NCBI GenBank assembly: GCA_009377755.1
Contig: WHTM01000008.1
Coordinates: 62,001 to 126,000, forward strand
Length of the DNA stretch: 64,000 nucleotides
Origin: Hyphomicrobiales bacterium
Lineage (GTDB): Bacteria; Pseudomonadota; Alphaproteobacteria; Rhizobiales; Xanthobacteraceae
Reading direction: 5' to 3'
In this document: piece by piece, positions 17,671-26,160 of the stretch
How positions within the stretch are numbered: position 1 is the stretch's first letter
How the letters are laid out: each line of letters begins with the position of its first letter
The notes under the pieces: generated by a model
Databases searched by the model: none
What the model saw: the letters and a program-made list of their open reading frames with translations, nothing else
Told to the model about the DNA's origin: nothing
Position numbers and translations under genes: made by a program

Positions 17671-18642
17671 ATGAAAAACGTACTAAGGATGGTGACGGCG
17701 GCGCTGAGCGCCGTGTGTTTCGCGTCCACGCTGGCGTCCGCGCAGACCTGGCCGCAGAAGCCGATCAAGATGATCATTCCGTTTCCCGCCGGCGGCGGGA
17801 CCGACCTCATCGGCCGGCTGATGGCAAAGCACCTGTCGGAACGGCTCGGCCAGCAAGTGTACGTCGAGAACAGGGGCGGCGCGAACGGCGGCATCGGTCT
17901 GCAGGCGTTGGCGCAGTCCGAACCGGACGGCTACACGATCGCGGCGGCATCCGACACGCCGCTGGTGGTGAACCCGTCGCTGTACGAAAAGCTTCCGTAT
18001 CAGCCGCTGCGCGACTTCCAGGCGGTGGCGGGGATGGTGAAGTTTCCGGGGATGGTGGCGGTGCACCCGTCCGTCCCGGTCAAGACCATCGCCGAGCTGA
18101 TCGCGCTCGCCAAGGCGAAGCCCGGGAGCCTCGCCTATTCGAGCGGTGGCATCGGCAATTTCGGCCACCTCGCGGCGGAGCTGTTCAACCTCGCGGCCGA
18201 CGTGAAGATGCTGCATGTGCCGTACCGGGGCGTCGGGCCGGCGACGCAGGCGATCATCGCGGGGGATGTGCAGCTCACCTTCAGCAACATCGTGACCACG
18301 ATGCCGCACGTGACCTCGGGCAAGTTGGTCGCGCTTGCGGTCAATGAGCCGAAACGCATTCCGGCGTTCCCCAACCTGCCGGCGGTGGCCGAGACCGTAC
18401 CGGGTTTCGAGATGGCGCCGTGGGTCGGCATCATCGTCCCGGCCAAGACGCCGAAGCCGATCGTGGAGCGCCTCAGCAGGGAGGTGCGCGCCGTCATGAA
18501 CGATCCGGCGGTCGTCAAGATTCTCAGCGAGCAGCAGATCGCCATCAACGCGCTTGATACGGGCGAACTCGCCGAACTGATCAAGAAGGACCTGGAGAAG
18601 TGGGCGGTCGTCATCAAGAAGGCTGGCATCAAAGTCCAGTAG
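17671..18642 (+). CDS. Tripartite tricarboxylate transporter (Bug) substrate-binding protein
   Basis: 323 residues: signal peptide ending LASAQ, then TWPQKPIKMIIPFPAGGGTD, ENRGGANGGIGLQ, and LHVPYRGVGPATQAII, all diagnostic of Bug proteins, which bind organic carboxylates through backbone amides. Full family length, including the C-terminal helix that is shortened in the copy at 6783. No TctAB genes adjoin. It sits in a same-strand run from the dehydrogenase at 16577 to the aldolase at 21206 and probably supplies that pathway. Confidence 0.92.
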   Translation: MKNVLRMVTAALSAVCFASTLASAQTWPQKPIKMIIPFPAGGGTDLIGRLMAKHLSERLGQQVYVENRGGANGGIGLQALAQSEPDGYTIAAASDTPLVVNPSLYEKLPYQPLRDFQAVAGMVKFPGMVAVHPSVPVKTIAELIALAKAKPGSLAYSSGGIGNFGHLAAELFNLAADVKMLHVPYRGVGPATQAIIAGDVQLTFSNIVTTMPHVTSGKLVALAVNEPKRIPAFPNLPAVAETVPGFEMAPWVGIIVPAKTPKPIVERLSREVRAVMNDPAVVKILSEQQIAINALDTGELAELIKKDLEKWAVVIKKAGIKVQ

Positions 18643-18678
18643 CCGGCGGGCCAAACAAGATGCCTAGGAGGCAGCAGC

Positions 18679-19908
18679 ATGTACAGTCTTCATCTTTCCG
18701 CCGAGCAACTGGAAATCCGCGACACCGTCCGCGACTTCGTCACCGCCGAGATCAAGCCGGTGGTTCTCAACGCCGACCGGCTCGACGCCGGCGACCGGCG
18801 CCTGCCGATCGACCTGCTCGACAGGGCCTCGCAGATGGGCCTTCGCACGCTCGCGCTTTCCGAGGACCACGGCGGGGCAGGCGCAGACCATCTCACGTGC
18901 TGCATCGTCACCGAGGAACTGGCGGCGGGTGATGCCGACATCGCCGCGGCGCTCAGCGCGACCGCGCGGCTAGGGCACATCCTGTTCGACCGGGCGATGT
19001 CGGAAGGGCAGCGCGATCGCTTTTTACCGGCCTTCCTGAACGACGACCGCTGTCACCTCGCCTTCGCCGGTCATGAGCCGGAGACCGATACCCGGCTGGG
19101 CGTCAACTATCATCGGCCGGTCACGATCGATAATCGCGTCGGGACGGCGGCAATGCCGGCGGACGACGGCGGCTGGACCATCAACGGCTTCAAGGACTGC
19201 GTCGCCAACGCGCCCATTGCCACGCTGTTTGCTGTCACGGTTGCCATGCCCGGCGGCGGCAACGGTATCGTGCTGGTGCCGTCGGATGCGCCGGGGCTGA
19301 CGGTGCGCGCGAACGACAACGCCTGGCACCACGGCCCCTGCGGCGAGATCGAACTCAAGGACTGCCGCGTGCCGGCGGACAATCTGCTTGGGCCCGATGC
19401 GGCAAGGCTGCTCGCGGCGGACGCCTCCGGCCGCGGTATCCCGCTGTTCCAGGCGCTCAATCTCGGGATCGGCCGCGCCGCTTACGAGGCAGCGCTCGAC
19501 TACGCGCAACTGCGCGTACAGGGCGGCCGGCGCATCGTCGAGCACCAGGCGATCGGCACCAAGCTCGCCGAGATCGCCGTCAAGCTCGAGGTCGCGCGCG
19601 GCGCCATCTGGCAGGCAGCCTGGGCCTCCGATCACCCCGAGGCCTATGCCGACCGCAGCCTGTCGGACCTGCCGCTGCAGACCATCGCCCAGGTGTTCAC
19701 GGCGGAAATGATCGTCGAGGCCGCCAAGGGCGCCGCCGAGTGCTTCGGCGCCATGGGGGTGATGCGCGACATGCCCCTGCAGAAATACGTGCGCGATGCG
19801 CGCGTGTGCCTGCATACCGGCGACGGCAGCGGCGACGCCAAGTTGCGCATCGCCGAGGCGGTGACCGACTACCGGCGCCCGTCACGCGCCGCGCTCGCCG
19901 CGGAATAG
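18679..19908 (+). CDS. Acyl-CoA dehydrogenase family protein
   Basis: 409 residues with the three ACAD domains: helical N-terminal part (SAEQLEIRDTVRDFVTAEIK), middle beta domain (about residues 125-245, with NGFKDCVANAP), and C-terminal helical FAD domain ending in AKLRIAEAV. The start has GGAGG ahead. The position where most ACADs carry the catalytic Glu (the YEGT motif) reads LHTGDG here, placing Thr380 in its place, so either the base lies elsewhere, as in isovaleryl- and long-chain ACADs, or the protein is not an ordinary dehydrogenase. Paired with a second ACAD 11 bp downstream. Confidence 0.9.
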   Translation: MYSLHLSAEQLEIRDTVRDFVTAEIKPVVLNADRLDAGDRRLPIDLLDRASQMGLRTLALSEDHGGAGADHLTCCIVTEELAAGDADIAAALSATARLGHILFDRAMSEGQRDRFLPAFLNDDRCHLAFAGHEPETDTRLGVNYHRPVTIDNRVGTAAMPADDGGWTINGFKDCVANAPIATLFAVTVAMPGGGNGIVLVPSDAPGLTVRANDNAWHHGPCGEIELKDCRVPADNLLGPDAARLLAADASGRGIPLFQALNLGIGRAAYEAALDYAQLRVQGGRRIVEHQAIGTKLAEIAVKLEVARGAIWQAAWASDHPEAYADRSLSDLPLQTIAQVFTAEMIVEAAKGAAECFGAMGVMRDMPLQKYVRDARVCLHTGDGSGDAKLRIAEAVTDYRRPSRAALAAE

Positions 19909-19919
19909 AGGACGCCACC

Positions 19920-21113
19920 ATGGACTTCATCTTGAGCAACGAGCAGCGCCACTGGCAGATGACGGCGCGTAAGTTCGCGGAGGAGGACATACGCCCGATC
20001 TCGCTCGCACGCGACGAAAAGACCGGCGCCAGCGAGACGTTCGACTGGGAGATCGTCAGGAAGGGTTCGAAGCTCGGATTCCGCACGTTGGCGGTGCCCA
20101 AGGAATGGGGCGGGGAGGGGACCGATTTCGTCACCCAGGCGATCGTGATGGCGGAACTCGCCCGCGGCGACAGCGCGATCTCCAAAACGTTCAGCCAGAA
20201 CTGGAAATGGAGCCATCTGATCTCGGCGACCTGCACCGAGGAGCAGAAGGAACGATTTCTGCGGCCGTTCGTCGCAGACGACACGTTCCTGCTCGGCAAG
20301 GGCATTTCCGAGCCGAGCGCGGGCTCCGACAATCGCCTGCCGCCGGCGGACGATCCCAAGGCGGGCTTGAAGCTCAAGGCCGAACGCCGCGGCGACGAGT
20401 GGATTCTCAACGGCGAAAAATGCTTCATCGCCAATGCGCCGGTCGGCAAGCTGTTCTTCATCGACGCGCGCACCGATCCGAACGCGCCGCTGCGCCAGGG
20501 AACCACCATGTTCCTGGTGCCGCGCGATACGCCCGGTTTCCGCATCGGCAAGGTGTTCAACAAGAGCGGCTGGCGCTTCTATCAGTACGGCGAGATGATC
20601 TTCGAGAACGCCCGCGTGCCGCATGCCAACGTGGTCGGGCAGGTCAACACCTCCGACATGAAGGTGCAGCAGGCCGGCGACCGCACCGGCGGCGACATCT
20701 TCGGCGACCTCGAGCTTGCGGCGAACGCGCTCGGCGTCTGCACCGACGCCTGCGAGATGGCCTTGCATCACGCGCGGACTGTGCGGCAGGGCGGCAAGCC
20801 GCTGTTTGAGCAGCAGATGATCCAACTCAAGCTCAACCAGATGCACATGCTTACCGAGGCGCTGCGTTCGTTCGTGATGCGCGTGGCCTGGGAGCACGAT
20901 CACAAGGTGCACTCGGCCAATGCCGGACTGGCGATGAATTTCTCCACCGACGTGATCCAGGAGGTGACCGAAATCAACTTGGATATCCACGGCGACACGG
21001 GCTGTTCGATCGATCCGCGTGCGGAAAAGCTCGTGCGCGACGGCTTCATCTGGAGCCACCTCGCCGGCGATTCCGTGCAGCGGATGAAGGTGGCGCGGCG
21101 GTTGGCAAGATAA
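19920..21113 (+). CDS. Acyl-CoA dehydrogenase family protein, partner of the previous
   Basis: 397 residues: FILSNEQRHWQMTARKFAEE at the N-terminus, LGKGISEPSAGSDN (flavin-adenine contact) and WILNGEKCFIANAP in the middle domain, LDIHGDTGCSIDPRAEKLVR near the end. The C-terminal catalytic motif reads HLAGDSVQ where YEGTSxIQ is expected, so the glutamate is replaced by Ala382. The frame is open upstream into the first ACAD, but the ATG at 19920, after GAGGACGCCACC, is the natural start. Two adjacent ACAD genes may encode a hetero-oligomer. Substrate unknown. Confidence 0.9.
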   Translation: MDFILSNEQRHWQMTARKFAEEDIRPISLARDEKTGASETFDWEIVRKGSKLGFRTLAVPKEWGGEGTDFVTQAIVMAELARGDSAISKTFSQNWKWSHLISATCTEEQKERFLRPFVADDTFLLGKGISEPSAGSDNRLPPADDPKAGLKLKAERRGDEWILNGEKCFIANAPVGKLFFIDARTDPNAPLRQGTTMFLVPRDTPGFRIGKVFNKSGWRFYQYGEMIFENARVPHANVVGQVNTSDMKVQQAGDRTGGDIFGDLELAANALGVCTDACEMALHHARTVRQGGKPLFEQQMIQLKLNQMHMLTEALRSFVMRVAWEHDHKVHSANAGLAMNFSTDVIQEVTEINLDIHGDTGCSIDPRAEKLVRDGFIWSHLAGDSVQRMKVARRLAR

Positions 21114-21128
21114 TCGCCACTTGCTCCA

Positions 21129-21151
21129 TACCTCCCCTGCAGGGGGAGGTA
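21129..21151. repeat. Small hairpin between ACAD and aldolase genes
   Basis: TACCTCCCCTGCAGGGGGAGGTA forms a near-perfect stem centred on CTGCAG, 16 bp after the ACAD stop. It resembles the core of dispersed alphaproteobacterial repeats and lacks a T-tract. It may mark a transcript boundary before the aldolase gene. Confidence 0.5.
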
Positions 21152-21205
21152 TTCCCCGCGTGGCGATGTGGTAGGTTCAACTGATGACTGGAGGAGACAA
21201 GGCCC

Positions 21206-21970
21206 ATGAACACGCACACCAAGCCGGCCGAGGGCGGTCCGACGAACATGTCGCAAGCGGAATGGGACGCGCGGGTCGATCTCGCCGCGATCTACCGCCT
21301 GACCGCCCATTACGGCTGGGATGACGTGATCTACAATCACTCCTCGATGCGGGTCCCCGGGGAGGAGCGCAATTTCCTGATGAAGCGGCACGAGTTGCTT
21401 TACACCGAAGTGACCGCGTCCAACCTGGTGAAGGTCAGCATGGACGAGGACCTCGACGAGCGGGCCGGCGTCAATCGTCCCGGCTTCACCCTGCACGGCG
21501 GCGTGCTCGGCGCCCGCTCCGACGTCAATTGCGCGGTGCATGTGCACACCGAGCTCGGCATGGCGATTTCCGGCCTCAAGGGCGGCTTGCGCATGTGCTC
21601 GCAGCCGGCGGTCCGGTTCTACAATCGCGTCGGCTACCACGCCTACGAGGGCATCACCGAGGACTTCGCGGAGCGCGAGCGCATCAACAACGACCTCGGT
21701 AAGAATCGCGCCATGATCATGCGCAACCATGGCCTGCTCACGGTCGGCAAGACCGCGCGCGCGAGTTTCGTGCTGATGAAGTCGCTGATCGAGGCGGCGG
21801 AAATCCAGCTGACGATGCAGGCGACCGGCGACGAACTGGTCGAGATTCCGCCGGAAATCTGCGAGAAGACCGCCGCGCAATACGAGCATCACGACAGCGG
21901 GCGCGGTTCGGCGGACTGGCCGGCCTATCTGCGGATGCTCGACAAGGTCGACCCGAGCTATAGGAACTGA
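21206..21970 (+). CDS. Class II aldolase/adducin family protein
   Basis: 254 residues, starting at an ATG with GGAGGAGAC upstream. The zinc-binding histidines are visible: HVHT (His112, His114) and NHGLL (His175), along with NHSSMRVPGEERNFLMKRHE in the N-terminal part. Members include fuculose- and rhamnulose-phosphate aldolases and decarboxylases of 3-oxo acids. The subgroup without sugar-phosphate neighbours often acts on hydroxy or oxo acids. It ends the same-strand run that begins at 16577. Actual substrate unknown. Confidence 0.88.
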   Translation: MNTHTKPAEGGPTNMSQAEWDARVDLAAIYRLTAHYGWDDVIYNHSSMRVPGEERNFLMKRHELLYTEVTASNLVKVSMDEDLDERAGVNRPGFTLHGGVLGARSDVNCAVHVHTELGMAISGLKGGLRMCSQPAVRFYNRVGYHAYEGITEDFAERERINNDLGKNRAMIMRNHGLLTVGKTARASFVLMKSLIEAAEIQLTMQATGDELVEIPPEICEKTAAQYEHHDSGRGSADWPAYLRMLDKVDPSYRN

Positions 21971-21981
21971 GCGTCATCGTG

Positions 21982-22065
21982 GTCGTCCCCGCACAGGCGG
22001 GGACCCATACGCCGTGTCCTCTCGATAGACCTGTGGCTATGGGTTCCCGCTTGCGCGGGAACGAC
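21982..22065. repeat. Palindromic intergenic element, family C copy 1
   Basis: Left arm GTCGTCCCCGCACAGGCGGG... ending ACCCATA, right arm TATGGGTTCCCGC... ending ACGAC, forming a 28 bp inverted repeat, each arm with its own GC hairpin. Other copies are at 49821-49929 and 57310-57414. It occupies the convergent gap between the aldolase and the ABC ATPase genes. Confidence 0.8.
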
Positions 22066-22082
22066 CGGGAGGAGAGGCTTCC

Positions 22083-23198
22083 TCACTCTGTCAAGCACAG
22101 CCCGTGATCGGGGCGGAAGGTGAGGAACACCGTCTGCCCGGGACTGAGCTGCTCGTAGTGGTCGATCTGGATGCCCACCTCGTGCCGCCCGACCTGCACA
22201 CGGCATTCGAGGAAGCTGCCGAGATAGACGGTGTCGATCACCTCGCCGGCAAACAGATTGCTGTCGATCGAGTCCGGCTGTTGCAGGTGCAGCGAAATGT
22301 CTTCCGGGCGCAGACTCAGGATGAGCCGCTGCCCCTTGGCCGCGCCTTCGGCTCCGGAAACCCGGACCCGCAAGGGCGCACGGCCGTCGCCGAGCGGAAT
22401 TTCCAGGGCGCAGAACCCGCCGTCGCGGCCAAGGCACGTGCCTTCCATCAGGTTGGCGACGCCGATGAAGTTCGCCACGAAGGTATTGGCCGGGTGCGCA
22501 TAAATGGTCTGCGGATCGCCGATCTGCTGGATCACGCCCTTGTTCATAACGACGACCCGGTCGCTCATCACCAGCGCTTCCGATTGGTCGTGCGTGACGT
22601 AGATCGACGTTATGCCGACCTCGCGCTGCAGCCGCACCAACTCAACCCGCATTTGCTCGCGCAACTTAGCGTCGAGATTGGAAAGCGGCTCGTCGAACAG
22701 GACGACGCGCGGCTCGTAGACGATGGCGCGCGCCAGCGCCACGCGCTGGCGCTGGCCGCCGGAGAGCTTGGTCGCGTAGCGCTCGGCGAGTTGGCCGAGG
22801 CCGACCAGCTCGAGCGCTCGCGTGGTCCGCTCCTTGATGACGGCCGCCGGCGCGCGCCGCACCCGCAAGCCATAGGCGACGTTGTCGAACACCGTCATGT
22901 GCGGCCAGACCGCGTAGCTCTGGAACACCATTCCGATGTTGCGGTCCTCGGGGTTGAGATAGCGGCTGCGCGCGACCGAGACGACGACGTCGCCGCCGAT
23001 GCGGATCTCGCCAGCGTCGGGCTGCTCCAGGCCGGCAATACAGCGCAGCGTCGTTGTCTTGCCGCAGCCGGACGGACCGAGCAGCGTCACGAACTCGCCC
23101 TTCGCCACCGCGAGGCTCACATTGTCGACGGCCTTTTCGACGCCGAAGTGCTTGCTCAGATGGTCGAGTGCGACCATGACGCCGTTTCCGGCGGTCAT
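22083..23198 (-). CDS. Fbp/Pot-type ABC transporter ATP-binding protein (second ATPase of the system)
   Basis: 371 residues: Walker A GPSGCGKT (41-48), Q-loop [54 protein letters not shown], then a TOBE domain. Its ATG overlaps the stop of the other ATPase gene by 4 bp (ATGA), so both are made from one mRNA. Full-length and with all catalytic motifs intact, it is a genuine second ATPase serving the single fused permease at 24330, presumably as a heterodimer with the upstream one. Confidence 0.9.
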   Translation of the reverse strand: MTAGNGVMVALDHLSKHFGVEKAVDNVSLAVAKGEFVTLLGPSGCGKTTTLRCIAGLEQPDAGEIRIGGDVVVSVARSRYLNPEDRNIGMVFQSYAVWPHMTVFDNVAYGLRVRRAPAAVIKERTTRALELVGLGQLAERYATKLSGGQRQRVALARAIVYEPRVVLFDEPLSNLDAKLREQMRVELVRLQREVGITSIYVTHDQSEALVMSDRVVVMNKGVIQQIGDPQTIYAHPANTFVANFIGVANLMEGTCLGRDGGFCALEIPLGDGRAPLRVRVSGAEGAAKGQRLILSLRPEDISLHLQQPDSIDSNLFAGEVIDTVYLGSFLECRVQVGRHEVGIQIDHYEQLSPGQTVFLTFRPDHGLCLTE

Positions 23199-24304
23199 TG
23201 CTGCACCGCCAGCGTGTGCTCGGGATCAAGCCGCAGATAAACTTTCTCGCCCTCCCGCAGACGGTCGCGCGGATGGGCGAGAACCTTCCATTCGAACTCG
23301 CCCCAGCGCACCCGGCAGTCGACGTAGTTGCCTAGGAAGATCGCCTGCAGCACCTCGCCTTCGAGGCGCTGTCCTCCACCGTTCACGCGCTCGGCATGCA
23401 CGTTTTCGGGGCGCACCGAAACGACCGCCTCCTCGCCCATGGCAACGCCTTCGCCGAGCTGACAGGAAAGTTTCACCCGATGGCCGCCCTCGGCGATTTC
23501 CACATCGCCGCGTCCCGGCGCCGTGACCCCGACGACGCGTCCCTTGAGCAGGTTGGCGACGCCGATGAAATTGCTGACATAGGCATTGATCGGGCGGGCG
23601 TAGATCTGGTGCGGCCCGCCCTTCTGCTGGATGCGACCCTTGCTCATCACGATGATCTCGTCACTCATCACCAGCGCCTCGGCCTGGTCGTGGGTGACGT
23701 AGACCGAGGTGATGCCGACTTCGTGCTGAATGCGTTTGAGCTCGACGCGCATCTGCTCGCGCAGCTTGAGGTCGAGGTTGGAGAGCGGCTCGTCGAACAG
23801 CAGCAGGCGTGGACGCGACACGATGGCGCGCGCCAGCGCGGCGCGCTGCTGCTGCCCGCCGGAGAGCTGCGTGGCGAGCTTTTCCGACATATCAGCGAGG
23901 CCGACCAGCCGCAGCACGTCGGCGACGCGCGCATCGATCTCGCGGCGTTCGACCTTGCGGATCTCGAGCGGGTAGGCGACGTTCTGCTTGACCGTCATGT
24001 GCGGCCAAATAGCGTAGCTCTGGAACACCATGCCGATGTCGCGCTTCTCCGGCGGGAGAAAGATGCCGTCCGCCTTCGAGGTGTAGACGGTCCCGCCCAC
24101 CCGGATCACGCCGGCATCGATGCCGTGCAAGCCGGCGATGCTCATCAACGTGGTGGTCTTGCCGCAGCCCGACGGGCCGAGCAGGGTAAGGAATTGTCCC
24201 TTGGGGAGGCTGAAGGATATGTCGTCGACGGCCCGGTCGCTGCCGAACCATTTCATCAGGCCCTGCACCTCCAGATACGCCCCCGACGCGCTCACGGTTG
24301 TCAT
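23195..24304 (-). CDS. Fbp/Pot-type ABC transporter ATP-binding protein (first ATPase of the system)
   Basis: 369 residues: Walker A GPSGCGKT (43-50), MVFQSYAIWPHMTV, LSGGQQQRAALARAI, LLLFDEPLSNLDLKL, YVTHDQAEAL and a C-terminal TOBE region with SVRPENVHAERV. It begins 25 bp after the permease stop and overlaps the second ATPase gene by 4 bp. The two ATPases are clearly homologous, but differ throughout the TOBE part, so they are an old duplication rather than a recent copy. Confidence 0.9.
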   Translation of the reverse strand: MTTVSASGAYLEVQGLMKWFGSDRAVDDISFSLPKGQFLTLLGPSGCGKTTTLMSIAGLHGIDAGVIRVGGTVYTSKADGIFLPPEKRDIGMVFQSYAIWPHMTVKQNVAYPLEIRKVERREIDARVADVLRLVGLADMSEKLATQLSGGQQQRAALARAIVSRPRLLLFDEPLSNLDLKLREQMRVELKRIQHEVGITSVYVTHDQAEALVMSDEIIVMSKGRIQQKGGPHQIYARPINAYVSNFIGVANLLKGRVVGVTAPGRGDVEIAEGGHRVKLSCQLGEGVAMGEEAVVSVRPENVHAERVNGGGQRLEGEVLQAIFLGNYVDCRVRWGEFEWKVLAHPRDRLREGEKVYLRLDPEHTLAVQQ

Positions 24305-24329
24305 GTCGCCTGCCGTGCCTGTTGCGATT

Positions 24330-26117
24330 TCACGCCGTCAGTGCCTCGCGCCCTGCGACGCGCCGGAAGATCAGGATGCAGATCAGGAGCATGACGGTCT
24401 GCGCCATCGACAGCGCCGATGTCAGCGGCTCGTTCTCGAAATTCGTGAGGTAATAGACCCCGACGGACAGCGTCTCGGTCCCCGACGTGTAGAGAATGAT
24501 CGAGATCGACAATTCGCGCAGGAAGATGATGAACAGCAACACCCACCCAGCGAAGATTCCAGGCTTCAGCAGCGGGATGGTAATCCGCCGCAGGGTGGTA
24601 AGCCACGACGCCCCCGCCATGCGCGAACTCTGGTCGAGCTCCTCGGAAATCGCCAGCATCACCGACGCGATGTTGCGCTGTCCGTAGGGAAAGAAGCGCG
24701 TGATATAGCCGAGCAGCAGAATCCACAGCGTCGCGTAGATCGGCGTCTTGATGTAGGTCACCAGCACGCCCATCGCGAGCACGATGCCGGGGAACCCGAT
24801 CGGGACGACGCAGAGGAAATCGAGCACGCGCGAGCCGAACCCCTTGGTGCGATGGATCATGTGGCTCACCACCAGCGACAGCACCATGGCAATGCTGGCG
24901 CCGGCGAACGCGAGGATCAGGCTGTTGAAGATGCCGTTGGTCGCCGCCTGGATGGCGTCGGGGCGCCAGAAGAACAGGGTCTTCTCGTAATTGCGGAAGC
25001 TCATGTCGCTGGGAATGATCTCGGCCGTCCAAACCGGATGCAGGCTGACGATGAACAGGCACAGGATCGGCAGCACCACCGCAACCAGGATGAAGGCGAC
25101 GTTGTAGCCGAACGCCACCCATCTCCAGCGCCCGAGATCGATGACGTTGGGGCGGAACCCCTTGCCGGTCACCGTGGTGAACGAGCGCGGGGCGATGTAG
25201 CGCTGCTGCACGTAAATGAAGAACGCCGTGATGGCCCCGAGCGCCATGCTCATGGTGGCGCCGAGGTAGTGATTGGCGTCGTCGCCGACCGCTTTGGAGA
25301 AGATCTGCGTGGTCAGCGTCTCCCAGCCGTAGGGCGCGCTGAGCTTGAACGGTACGCCGAACTCGCCGGCGCTGGTGACGAAGACGATGATCGCCCCCGA
25401 CAGGATGCCGGGCGCGACCAGGGGAAGCGTCACCGTCATCGTGGTACGAACCAGTCCGGCGCCGGTGGTGCGCGCGCTATCCTCGAGCGAGGGATCCATG
25501 CGCCGCAACGACCCGACCACGAACAGGTAGACAAGCGGCGTGAAGAAGATGCCGGTCACCCAGATCACGCCGTAGATGTTGTTGACATTGATCAGATAGC
25601 CCTCGATGCCGAGGTAATGGCGCGCCCAGGCGTTCAACAGCCCGGTCTTGGGCGAAGCGAGGTTGTGCCACGCGATCGCTCCGACGAAGGGGCTGAGGAA
25701 GAAGGGAATTAGGTTGTAAGGCTCGAGCCGGTCGCGCCAGGGGCAGTTCGTGCGCGCATTGATCCAGGCGAGCGAGACGCCCAAAACCGTCGCCACGATC
25801 GTCGAGCCCGTGCTGATCAGCAGCGTGTTGACGAAGGCCCTGGGAATGATGCGGTCGGTGAACAGCGTCTTGTAGTTGTCGAATCCCCAGGCGGTGTCGA
25901 ATCCGCCCGGATCCAGAACCAGGAAACTGCTGACCACCAGCGTGAACAGCGGCAACAACACCGCCGCCCCCACGAGGACGCTGACGATCAGCGTCGCAAC
26001 CGACTCCTGCGTGATCAGGCTTCGCCACCGGCTCGTCGTCGGAGCATCGGCCGCGGTTCCCGGTAGGGTCTGTACGCTCACGGCTTGTCCAGTCGCGTGC
26101 GGTGCAATCGAGGGCAC
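24330..26117 (-). CDS. Fbp-type ABC transporter permease (two fused transmembrane domains)
   Basis: 595 residues, about twelve helices in two homologous halves. The ATPase-contact loops are SLEDSARTTGAGLVRTTMTV and ELDQSSRMAGASWLTTLRRI. The two loops differ, which would suit two different ATPases. The start is a GTG at 26117 with a weak ribosome site, 43 bp after the binding-protein stop. Same family as the permease at 13412, sharing VTGKGFRPNVIDLGRWRW-like linker sequence, so the two operons are related. Confidence 0.9.
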   Translation of the reverse strand: MPSIAPHATGQAVSVQTLPGTAADAPTTSRWRSLITQESVATLIVSVLVGAAVLLPLFTLVVSSFLVLDPGGFDTAWGFDNYKTLFTDRIIPRAFVNTLLISTGSTIVATVLGVSLAWINARTNCPWRDRLEPYNLIPFFLSPFVGAIAWHNLASPKTGLLNAWARHYLGIEGYLINVNNIYGVIWVTGIFFTPLVYLFVVGSLRRMDPSLEDSARTTGAGLVRTTMTVTLPLVAPGILSGAIIVFVTSAGEFGVPFKLSAPYGWETLTTQIFSKAVGDDANHYLGATMSMALGAITAFFIYVQQRYIAPRSFTTVTGKGFRPNVIDLGRWRWVAFGYNVAFILVAVVLPILCLFIVSLHPVWTAEIIPSDMSFRNYEKTLFFWRPDAIQAATNGIFNSLILAFAGASIAMVLSLVVSHMIHRTKGFGSRVLDFLCVVPIGFPGIVLAMGVLVTYIKTPIYATLWILLLGYITRFFPYGQRNIASVMLAISEELDQSSRMAGASWLTTLRRITIPLLKPGIFAGWVLLFIIFLRELSISIILYTSGTETLSVGVYYLTNFENEPLTSALSMAQTVMLLICILIFRRVAGREALTA

Positions 26118-26160
26118 AAGCAGAATCCGCCTGCGGCGGGCTCCGCTGCGGAGACAGGCG

